Assembly (NCBI RefSeq): GCF_027744825.2
Contig: NC_071338.1
Location: 28,395,501 to 28,459,500 of the forward strand
Direction: 5' to 3'
DNA from: Synchiropus splendidus
Lineage: Eukaryota > Chordata > Actinopteri > Syngnathiformes > Callionymidae
DNA length: 64,000 nucleotides
Part shown: in pieces, positions 37,353 through 46,821 of the stretch
How the letters are laid out: every line of letters starts with the position of its first letter
Position numbering within the stretch: position 1 is the first letter of the stretch
Position numbers and translations under genes: made by a program
The notes under the pieces: generated by a model
The model's input: the letters and a program-made list of their open reading frames with translations, nothing else
The model's database searches: none
What the model was told of the DNA's origin: nothing

Positions 37353-37580
37353 CAAGTAACATCCGACTTACGACCTGCTCGACTTATGTCCACCCATACT
37401 TACAAGGACAGCCAGCAGATGCTTATTTCTTTCATTCAATGCTGGTACCGCAGCATGTTACGGCAGCACAGTATCCCAGCATCTCACTCTTGCACAGCCA
37501 TCTACCTCTATTTTGAATGCCATTCGACTTACGACCGGTTGGTTCGGAACCGATCCTGGTCGTAAGTCGGATGTTACTTC
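37353..37580. mobile_element. MITE with 22-bp terminal inverted repeats, copy 1
   Basis: The left end AAGTAACATCCGACTTACGA (first 20 of 22 matching bases) is mirrored exactly at the right end. TA dinucleotides flank the element on both sides (37,351-37,352 and 37,581-37,582), which fits a Tc1/mariner- or pogo-type TA target. There is no coding capacity. A second copy in the opposite orientation lies at 46,558-46,821 and shares internal words such as CCAGCATCTCACTCTTGCAC. The superfamily assignment is tentative. Confidence 0.8.
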
Positions 37581-37582
37581 TA

Positions 37583-40435
37583 TTGGCAGTTTTGCCTATT
37601 TCTCTGTGAATAAAGAAAGTGTTATTAAAAGGAACTATCCATCTATTCCACAGTCTTCCATCACCGAGCCAAGCATGGGTTGCTGAGGCAGCAAGTAGAG
37701 TTTTCCTCCTCCAGCTTTTCTGGGGGGACACTGAGGGGTTCCCAAGACTATCTATCTACCCACGGATGAAGACTGTTCAAGACCGTTCAGTCGAAGGATA
37801 ACTGACGAGGATAGATGGAGGACATGAAAAGTGAAGAGGACAGGTGTGATGACCAAAATAGCACGGTGAAAGAGGCTGACTAGTCGTGGCAAGTGTTTGT
37901 TATATTATAAAAACTAAATAGACAATTGACTCGGCCTGTGATTCACACCCCAACTGACGCCTGACTGGGAGACGTGTGTGGTCATGGTTCAGTTTGAAGT
38001 CAGTGTGACGGCTGACTGGACCTGCCCGGCGACAGCGAGAGGGCAATGAGTATCAAGGGAGCATCTGTTCTCACTGTATCCGACGGCAGGATGAATGGAG
38101 CCGGAGTGAGCGCAGCACGGAGGGTCGCGGAGGGAGAGAGAGGCTCACAATAGGACAGCGACGCGTTTGGAGGATGAACATAAAAGGAAGATCCCCCGCC
38201 TCCGTTCTCTTCGGTGAAAATGAGACTTCTGGTGTCTGTCTGTGAGTGTGTGGGTGCGCTTGTGTTTGGGGAACTTGGCTGGTGCAGCCTTGTGCACAGA
38301 CTGTTCACCATGCTGGGACGACAGCAGACAAGCCCACCACCACCAGCCTCTCTCCTCATCACAGAGACAAACGCGCACTGCTCTCCACCCAAACCTGACT
38401 GTGACGGTGACACTGGGGGCGACAAGTTAACTCTCTGCTGTTCAGCAGCCAAAGCAAACCCCCAAAAAAAGAAAAACCCAAAAGAGAGGTGGGGGGGTCA
38501 GTGAAGAAAGAAAGAGATGATGAGGAAATGGACTAGCAGGACAGCCTGCCCTGGAGGCCGACCTGCTCTCAAACCCGCTCTTTAAAATGCACAGTGGGGG
38601 AGAATTGGCAGGGTTTTAACAGGAAGGAGGCCGACTTTAGAGGACCAGTGCCTTTCAGAAAGAAAAAGAAGTTCATATCACACACAAAAGCTGAAGCGGC
38701 ACGCTGAAAGAGCAGCAGCACGAAAGGCAAATAATCACTTATTTGAGCTGATAATTAAGAGAAAAGGCGAGACGCAGACCTGAGATACGGAGGGGCTTGA
38801 AAGAGTCGGGCTATTATTACAGGAACAAAGAGTCGTGATGAACACAAAGGCGTGAAATCAGGAAATGTTTGATGAAGATATGCGCGGCGTGCATGTTGGA
38901 TTGCTGCGACGCCAAAGCAGATGCGTGGAATTGCGCGGATGGCGGCGATATTATGAAATCAGGATGTATTGATGGACAGACACAAGCAAGACAGATCGAA
39001 CACAACTGGCAGTGCCGAGAAGAAATAGCTATGGCGCTTGCTTTCCAAGACCATGCTTCGTTGTTTTATGTTTACGTTTATTGAAACATCTGGACCTTGT
39101 TTGTTTCTTCTGTTGGACATTTTCATTTTTCTGTGAAAGGTGACATGTTAGTAATTGGTGTCTTTCCAGGGTCTCCGTGATTTTTTGAAACAGTGGCAGA
39201 GCAGCAAAAAAAAAGTAATGGACTAACAATGAATCATAGGGAATGTTTTGACATTTACTGACAATACAAATCTCAACAGCAACTTGACCAAAGCCGCAGC
39301 CAGTTCGGCGGCTCATTTGGTGAAGAGCCACATGACACTGGGGAAAGAGCCGCAGGCCTGCCTGACTCAGATGACCCAAACAAAAAACAATCATGTGTTA
39401 CAGTTGCAGATATTGCAATTATGATTTAAAAAAATGTGTGTGCTAAATATATGTTCGCAAGCTCCTTAACTGTACTTTACTTGACAGCAGCACCTGGAAA
39501 CTGCGGCGCACACCTGAGTCCATATATCACATAAAAGCCTCCTCATAAACCCTAGTATTGTGTATTTGTTCAAGAATGTATTGATGATTAAGAGCGAGTA
39601 ATAATTTAAAGGCCTATCATAATAAGCCCACAGTCTAATACGATTCACTGGGTGCAACACGGGGAGGATGGATTTGAGAGCAGTGCAATGCATCATCTGT
39701 TCACTTCTGTTAATCCTCATTAAGCAGCAGGTACTGCTGGAGAACAGTCACCTCCTTCCTCCCCTGTTATTTAAAAGAGTGCTATGAGTCACGTTTGACA
39801 ACAACATGAGCCCTCACACACACACACAAAAACACGCGCACGACGAAGAGGCAATAAAAGCTCCCAGGAGACGATGGCAGAAAACGCTCTGTGATCGAGG
39901 AGTGAGAAAGAGATGGAGGGGTGAAGAGAAATGGTGGAAAGTGAAAACCAGATACGTGAAAGTGGCTGCTCTCAGCTGACAAACAAGCCGGAGAGGGGCC
40001 CACCTGTGTGTGTTGTAGTGTGAGAGTGCGTGCTGAGGGAGAGTTTTGGAAAAGGTTGAAAGATGGCCCGTCCTCTTCCACGCAGATAAGAAATGGTTTT
40101 TAATCTTTACCCAGGAAACCTGGCGGCTGGAGGTTCATCAGATATAACCAACACAAACATTTAAAACGCCTCCCTTTGAAATGGCTCAAAAGGCACACGC
40201 ACACAGATGAGTTGCTGGATTGTAGCGGGGTGTTGAAGACACAACACGGCGGAACGACAAAACAAAGAATGGCAACATCCAGGACGTGAAGCACCGCAGC
40301 CATCTCTTTTTAAGTGCTGTTCTGCCACGAGAAGAAAGGTCTTAATGTCGTGGACATGGAGAGACAGACGTCTTATTTTCCATCAGCTCCATTACAATGG
40401 TAAAGGTACAAAATATCTAGGCTGGATGGATGGGA
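37583..40435. other. Intergenic, no gene recognised
   Basis: The part at 38,000-38,500 is GC-richer and holds overlapping frames up to 150 codons (minus strand, 38,000-38,452) rich in serine and proline with no recognisable domain. A 'GAGCCACAT...GAGCCGCAGG' stretch near 39,325-39,358 recalls hAT-type repeat ends, but I could not bound it. No exon with two splice sites was seen. Confidence 0.4.
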
Positions 40436-40495
40436 GTTTCTGTACATGTCTTACTGGGAGGAGACCCAGGGGCAGACCCAGGATGCGAGTGCCTC
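40436..40495 (+). pseudogene. Short Rex1-type LINE fragment
   Basis: A plus-strand frame reads LTGRRPRGRPRMR (about 40,450-40,490), matching the basic 'GRRPRGRPRTR' segment near the end of the Rex1-type reverse transcriptase seen twice elsewhere in this window. Only about 60 bp can be recognised. Confidence 0.5.
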
Positions 40496-41311
40496 ATTAT
40501 TCCAACAGTCACAAGAACCAATACTTTGGTACCATGTCCACACCAAGAGGCAAGAAATACAACGATGCCAGCCTGTTTCTGCACATTACCAAAACATGTT
40601 TCTTCACGATGAAGCATATGTACACACATGTTCACGGTCTGCACCAAAGACAACTTGAGGTGCAAGATGTCACTACCTGTTGTGGTCCACTTGCACAATG
40701 TGAAATTCTGTTGCTGGAACTGGAAGTTAGTAATGTTCTACCAACTGACTTTTACAAGTCAAATGTGTAGGAGGAGCTTGAAAAGATTATTGATTCAGTG
40801 ATGCTTGATTTAAAAAAAAAAACAAAATATAAGAAACAATTTCCAGATAAAATTGTTAAATGTGGACCATTTTAACAAAAAAACTTTCAGTTCCAGCACC
40901 GGAATTTCCGGACCTTACGCAAGGGTATTGTAGGTTTCTGGTCCACTATTCTTGGAATGTTGGCTCAGAAACTACTACAGACCTAGACTAGGGAGCATTT
41001 ACGACATTGCCATTGTGATTCTGATACTCTGAATGTGACTGGAACTTGGGTCTTAAATGAAAATCCTCACCCGAACAAAGCTAACCAGCTCATAGCAGAG
41101 TAAGCCGTGGTTAAACTCCACTGGTCTTCGCAAATATCCACGTCATGCAGACAGATGGGTCCGGATGGTGTGGACCTCTCTTTGCAGCTGTGCAGAAAAC
41201 AAGGATCCAACACGGCGCCTCACAGTTAACACACCCTCATATAGTATAAATTCAGGTCACACTTCAGAATGCACATAAATCACAAGATTTGAATTAACAT
41301 CGTATTTGATC
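40496..41311. other. Intergenic, no gene recognised
   Basis: Unique sequence with a chance frame and an A run (40,811-40,822). No gene was recognised. Confidence 0.45.
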
Positions 41312-41942
41312 TAGGGCTGCAGCTAACGATTATTTTCGTTGTCGACTAATCTATTCATTATTTTTTCAATGAATCGACTAATCGTAATTACCTTTGTTTG
41401 GATCAATTCTGGATTTCTGTTCAACTGAAGTTGCTTAAATCATCTCACTGTGATACTCTGACACCATACATTATTAAACAAGTATATTAAAATAATTACA
41501 CATAACCCTGTGAAGCATCTTACAAGTTAGCTTCCTGCTAACCGACATGCTAGCTGTTAGCTTGAGGGTGTGCGGCGACACAGACCAAGCACGGAGCACA
41601 CTTTCATCATTCTACCATGGTGTCTAAGGGGTTTGCAAAACAAAACGAAGCCACACTTCGCCGCTCAAACTCCTGCGTGACTGTAACGGAGGCGGTCAGT
41701 CAGAGGTGGTGATACGGTGCCTGGGGTGCGCAGCGACGGTGGCCAATTGGAGTTGGAGCTCAGTTGGGAACCAATGAAAGGAACAGGAATTAACATATCT
41801 TCATGATTCCAGAGAATGTGGTATGTTGTCACTGCTTCTCAATAACAACCAATAACAACCAGCTGTGTGTGTGTGTTTACACCAACAGCAACACGACGCA
41901 TCGACGCACAGATTTTGACGTCAACTAATCGTTGCAGCCCTG
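41312..41942. mobile_element. Non-autonomous hAT element, 631 bp
   Basis: The left end is TAGGGCTGCAGCTAACGATT. The reverse complement of the right end is CAGGGCTGCAACGATTAG, so the termini form imperfect inverted repeats with subterminal GTCGACTAATC/GTCAACTAATC words. Flanking 8-bp repeats are ATTTGATC (41,304-41,311) and ATATGATG (41,943-41,950), six of eight identical. This end type is common for fish hAT elements. There is no transposase frame. A short tandem of AATAACAACC (two units) lies near 41,845. Confidence 0.8.
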
Positions 41943-42239
41943 ATATGATGTCAGGTCTGCGGTGTACATTCACTAACAATCCCTAAAAGCCCTGTGTGAT
42001 TATCTTGCTCCAGCACATGGTCTGAAGCATAAAAGTGCGGGTCCTCATCCTCCCCACTTCACGCTCAGACCTGGGACTCGTCCTTCGTCAATGTCAGACC
42101 TCCAGCACAAAAGGGTTGTAATGAAACATTTATCTGCGCGAAGGTTGCGCACTCTGGTTAGCGGAATGGCGCCAACTATCACATTCAACAAGAAAAGCCT
42201 CATCACCTCCAACACGCCCTCTCCAGCGGGACACACACC

Positions 42240-42430
42240 TTTTCAGCCTGACCTCTCACTGGTGATTAGAATCCTGCAAAGTGTGTGCGAGCGCGTCATG
42301 TCGAGCGGGCGAGATCCTTCACTCCGTATGCTAATCACAGCCTAGTGATGAGAATTAATTTGCAAATGTGTCATTACCCATCAGGCTCAGCAGCAATAAC
42401 CCTGTAATTATACAACCCTCGCCTGGCCAG
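42240..42430. promoter_or_regulatory. Candidate conserved enhancer
   Basis: Dense homeodomain/POU-like words in non-repetitive sequence: TATGCTAATC (42,327-42,336), ATTAATTTGCAAATG (42,354-42,368), GTCATTACCC and CCTGTAATTATAC. This is the most enhancer-like stretch in the window to my eye. A 2-bp-spaced homeodomain plus octamer arrangement is typical of neural developmental enhancers. Not aligned, so inference only. Confidence 0.38.
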
Positions 42431-42670
42431 CTGAGCACCAGGCACACGCCGCGTTTGCCCGCACCTGCAGCCACTATCGAGGCGGCCTTGAATCAGTTGC
42501 ATCACAAACCCTGGACTGTTGAGCAACAAACAGCAAAAACAACAGCAAACAGTTGAGAGCATTGACGGTGTAGTCACGGCTCCTCTGCTCAGTGTCAAGA
42601 GCCACCGAGGTCACACGGTTACACTCGGTTTCTAAGCAACATTATTCAAAGGCGTTCGATGAGAGAGACC

Positions 42671-42687
42671 TGTGTGTGTGTGTGTGT
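42671..42687. repeat. (TG)8 microsatellite
   Basis: A 17-bp TG tract. Just to its right the minus strand has a donor-like word (exon side CTTTCAG, then GTAAGAG) at 42,707/42,708, without a convincing exon. Confidence 0.9.
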
Positions 42688-42865
42688 AGCAAGTGTAAAG
42701 CTCTTACCTGAAAGGTGAGGGGTCAGGATCGGCGTGAAGGAGACACATAGAAAAGAGCAAAAAGAGAAGAAAAATTTATTCATGTTCAACGGTTCAAAGG
42801 AGCAGACATTCTGTACAATGGAAAACGGCAAAAAGGGAAATTATTGACATCAGAGCCATATAACA

Positions 42866-42982
<117 letters not shown>

Positions 42983-43095
42983 GCCATTCGACCCATTTGA
43001 TGTTTGTTGACAGTTTCTTACGGAGTTTGGAGGTTCAAAACAAAAGGACAAACTCATGGGTGAATATGATATTTCTACTTACACTGTGGAGGGAA

Positions 43096-43363
43096 AAGTG
43101 TTAAGTTAGTGAATGTAACTTCAGTTCGATGAATACGTGCAACACTCTAACAGGCTTCACTATTGGTTACCTCCACTCCGAGGCCCCGCCTCGTGGCTGA
43201 GAGCGATTGATTGGCTCTCCACCCAGGAAGTCTCCACCTCTCCCCATAAGACCCTCGGTTCGCCTTTCTGCGACAGCCATCGAACAGGGCCTTTCTGGTT
43301 TGATACTTCAAGGGCGTAGCACGTATTCATAGAACTAAAGTTACATTAGGTAACTTAACATTT
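43096..43363. mobile_element. Fold-back (long inverted repeat) element, ~268 bp
   Basis: The left arm (43,096-43,140) contains AATGTAACTTCAGTTCGATG and AATACGTGC. The right arm (43,319-43,363) read in reverse complement gives AATGTAACTTTAGTTCTATG and AATACGTGC. The arms match at most of about 45 positions. The interior of about 180 bp has no frame of note. Just inside the left arm is CTCTAACAGGCTTCACTATT (from 43,145), which recurs 240 bp later, outside the right arm (from 43,385). The structure is therefore both inverted and directly repeated. I know similar sequences as dispersed fish repeats but cannot give a family name. Confidence 0.75.
43145..43166 (+). repeat. 22-bp direct repeat unit, first copy
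   Basis: CTCTAACAGGCTTCACTATT plus GG recurs exactly at 43,385-43,406, a spacing of 240 bp, straddling the right arm of the fold-back element. Confidence 0.9.
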
Positions 43364-43384
43364 CTATGTCACTCGTGCTCTGCC

Positions 43385-43406
43385 CTCTAACAGGCTTCAC
43401 TATTGG
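43385..43406 (+). repeat. 22-bp direct repeat unit, second copy
   Basis: Exact repeat of 43,145-43,166. Confidence 0.9.
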
Positions 43407-43784
43407 CTACAAACCTCGGCGAAGACGTAGGGATTGGAAAACTGAAGCGACGCATTCTAGGATTAAATATTATTGGAGAATGTCCCACACGTATTTGACC
43501 AAAACAGTCTTCCCCTCAGCAAACTGAAACCCTTCTTAAACCTCTTTCCAAATGCAAATAGAAACTTAAAATGTCTGTAATCATATATGTAGGACATGAA
43601 TTCTGACTAAAAATACAGAGATAGTTGTTAACATGCTGGACTTGTGTGGATACATCTGCAGCATGGTACTGCAATATGTAATAATTGGTAATAATGCTAG
43701 TAGATTTATATGCATCAAGTTTCTATCTATAACCACAGACTATATTAATATCACTACATTTTTCATAGGAACTCACTGATGGCA
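43407..43784. other. Intergenic, no gene recognised
   Basis: AT-rich unique sequence, with no features. Confidence 0.5.
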
Positions 43785-44110
43785 GTTTTTTCCGAAACGT
43801 GTGTACGAGTACTTGCATTTGCGTACTCACCGATACCGATATTGAGTACTTACAGCATTACACATGAAGTTACTTTGAATTTTTTTTTTTTCATATATAA
43901 TCGTGATTAGAACAACGGTAGTCAGTATGTTTTTCTAGTACTGTACATGTTTCACAGCAGTACAAACACAATTAACAAAACTTTGACAATCAAAAAGGGC
44001 CCACTGACGTAAAGTGGTATCTCTTACGTGGCCATTCTATAACAACAAGTACGAGTACGCAAGCCTGGTATCGGACCAGTACAGATGCCAATATCAATTT
44101 TTAACATGCC
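43785..44110. mobile_element. hAT-like relic with GAGTAC/CCGATAC subterminal repeats
   Basis: The left part has ACGAGTACTTGC, GCGTACTCACCGATACCGAT and GAGTACTTAC. The right part (44,047-44,097) has AGTACGAGTACGCAAGCCTG and GTATCGGACCAGTAC, which is the inverted version. Such arrays of GTACTCG and GGTATCGG words are typical of a fish hAT class. Exact termini and a target duplication could not be found. Confidence 0.55.
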
Positions 44111-44640
44111 GTAACAGAGTCTTTTTGAACGTAACCCTACGACACACAAGAGAGTTATGTACTATCAACCTAAAAATAAAAGTTTATCCAGGGCGAAAAA
44201 AAGAGATGAACTCAGAAACTACATTTATTTTTGTGTTCTTTCTTCAACAGAAATTGTGTTTCACAGCATTAGCGAATACCGTCACCCAAAAACACTTGTG
44301 CTAATGACCAGATAATTCCACACATGCTCCAATCTCCGCTCCCCTTTAATGAATTTAAGTGCACTGTGATGGACTGATCAAATTAATGGTGCGGAAATGC
44401 CCGGAGTGGGTCACAACTGAAAACCTCCACGTTGCTGTGCAACCTCATGATGATGTTGGACAAAGCAGTGTTGTTGATATCAAACAAATACACGGGTCGA
44501 ACAAAAGAAAACGCAAGGAGAGGTAAATAAATGCGCTGTGTAAACAAATACATGATATTGTGTCATATACAGATGTTTCCCTGGAAGCCATACGGGCGCT
44601 AAGAAGCTTATGACGATAAAAATAATGTGACTGGTACAGC

Positions 44641-44788
44641 CTCAGCAGTCTCCAGATTGCAATCTAATTGAACAGCTTGAAATATTTAGGAGCGATATGC
44701 ACCAACAGAGGCGACACAAAAAGTGTGTTTTATCTCTCCAGGAGCTAAGGAGACGGGAAGGAGGGGCTTTTAAAGTGGAATAAAATCA
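44641..44788 (+). pseudogene. Possible Tc1/mariner transposase trace
   Basis: A frame reads QQSPDCNLIEQLEIF and later CVLSLQELRRR. The 'QSPDxNxIExL' pattern recalls the conserved block around the second catalytic aspartate region of Tc1-like transposases. The preceding sequence shows no other part of the enzyme, and no inverted repeats were found. It could be coincidence. Confidence 0.3.
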
Positions 44789-46557
44789 GAATCCGAATTT
44801 CTGATAGTGATTCACTGCTTAGGAAACTAGATAGTCAAATTGTGTCTGAAGGTTCAATAATAAATGTTGTTGTGGATCATGAAGTTAGATGGAAAGGGCA
44901 TTTTGGGGTCAAACAGCACGGTTCAGAGGATGCAGATACACAAGCATGAAGGTCCTGAGATAGAAAAGCAAATATTGCTACAGTTCACTAAGTGGTAGCA
45001 AAGATACATTCGACCTTTGTACGAAGGAGAAAGTAGCAAGCATCACAAAGACGACATCTTTCTGAGGTCGCAGTGCGCCATTAAATGAACATACAGTAGT
45101 TCTGTGAGCGGGGTTTGGAAGGCTTATTTACTGCAGACCCAAAAAGTCCTGTATGTTCTGCTGCAAGTTTCACCCCATTTCATGCTCTTTCAGTCAGAAA
45201 AGTGCTAGAGAAATGATGCTTTTGAAGGATTTCCTGTCCAAACTAGTTTTGAAAAAACCTTCCTGGTGACCAGTCTCTTCGTGTACTAGTCCTGCAGAGG
45301 TGTTTCGATTGTATTTTAAATACGTGTGCGTATATGTGTGTGAGATTAATGCACACTATCACTTTGACGATATCAGCATCTTCACATCAGAGTATCTCAT
45401 TAATATGGATGATTCCAGGAGCATAAATGATCCTGTGAAGATTATTCACAATCTCTCTCGATGACATGTGAGTCTGAGTCTCTCTGCACTTCTTCTTTCT
45501 TCCAGTCCCATTTTCATATTCGTGCGTGCACGTCTGACGCTCACCACAACGCTGTCACGCCTGATTCAACGTGGATTTCCCTTTTAAATAGCTCCCGGCC
45601 CTCATTGTAACTGACGCACACACAGGAACACTTTAGGGAGCTGTAGTGGGGGTGGTGGTGGGGGGGGGGGAGCAGGCCAGAGCTGACAAACTGATACGCC
45701 GTCACATACCCTCCCTCCCACAATGCCTTGTGGCGCACCTGCTTTCAAACACAGGCGAGTTTCTGTTTCGAGGGAACGCGTCGTGCCACACGTCTCTGCT
45801 CTGCTCTTTTTTTTTTTTTTTATCGTCGCTGAGCTCTCTTACCTGTTTCCCCTTCAGTTGTCTCAATATCAAACGACAGATCCGCCGCCTCTCACTGATT
45901 CCTCTTGTTATCAGAAGAACCAGAGGAAAGGAGGTGTCTTTAAAAGTGCTGCTCATTTGATTAACAAATATGTGCGTGCGCGAGCGTGTGCGATAGGTGG
46001 ATCAGGTGTGTGTCACCACCCAGAGGGCAACGGCTGGTGAGAGATCCTGGGGAAAGCAAGAGACTTCGGCCTTCGTGGCGTCGGTTGACTGACTGACTAG
46101 TGTGTGTGACTCATGCCAACGTACCAGTCATGAAGTGATGTTCCAGTTATCACTGTTTCATGTGAAACCGAGCTTGACGACTGGATGATAATCACACTGC
46201 AGTTTACACGAGTGGCACGACCAGTTTGGGCTTTCTCCATGAGCATTTCTCAGAAATTTGCCTCTGTCATTGCATCAATCTGTGTGGCTGCATCCAAAAT
46301 ACTTATTTGCCCCTGGATGACTTGGCACCTTGGGTCGGTCTCTCTGACTTAGCTGAGACACTGAGACAGACTATTTTATTGTGACAGAAAAGTGACCTCC
46401 CTTTCTCGATGTGCAAGTACTGTACAAAAAAGACAACTGAAATACATTGCAGAAAGAAGAAGGGATTGCAGTGTCACAAAGTGAGTAAATGTCATCCCTA
46501 TTATCTGTAATAGCACACAATTATGGACTTAAGTGTATACCATAACTTGTCAAGAAG
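44789..46557. other. Intergenic, no gene recognised
   Basis: Contains poly-G (45,660-45,670) and poly-T (45,808-45,821) runs. Frames of about 100 codons at 45,640-46,040 overlap on both strands without domains. No gene was recognised. Confidence 0.45.
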
Positions 46558-46821
46558 CAAGTAACACCCGACTTAGTCTAAGACTTAGACTAAGTCGGAT
46601 TGGACGCAAGTCAAATGCCATTCAAAATAGCCGACGCGAGGGTGATAGGTACTACTGTAGTGGCAGATCGCTGTGCAAGAGTGAGATGCTGGAATAACTG
46701 TTGTATGCATTGCCAGGCTGCTACGTGCCAGACATTGAATAAAAAAAAAAGGTGTCTGTTGGCCGTGGTCGTAAGTACGGGTGGACGTAAGTCGAGCAGA
46801 TCGTAAGTTGAATGTTACTTG
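46558..46821. mobile_element. MITE of the 37.35-kb family, copy 2, inverted
   Basis: The ends read CAAGTAACACCCGACTTA and, in reverse complement, CAAGTAACATTCAACTTACG. The interior, reverse-complemented, shares CCAGCATCTCACTCTTGCAC and TATTTTGAATG with copy 1 but is more diverged. A TA follows the right end; the left has AG instead. Near its left end sits a perfect 31-bp palindrome (46,568-46,598) absent from copy 1. Confidence 0.75.
46568..46598. repeat. Perfect 31-bp palindrome (15-bp arms)
   Basis: CCGACTTAGTCTAAG, one A, then CTTAGACTAAGTCGG. It lies inside the left terminal repeat of the MITE and could extrude as a cruciform or, if transcribed, fold as a tight hairpin. Confidence 0.97.

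Noticed and set aside
38000..38452. 150-codon minus-strand frame starting MAAEQQRVNLSPPVSPS
   Set aside because: Serine/proline-rich, overlapped by equally long frames on the other strand, with no recognisable domain. It fits local GC-rich composition.
39300..39370. GAGCCACAT...GAGCCGCAGG stretch as a hAT end
   Set aside because: The wording is suggestive, but I could find neither a clear terminus nor a partner end.
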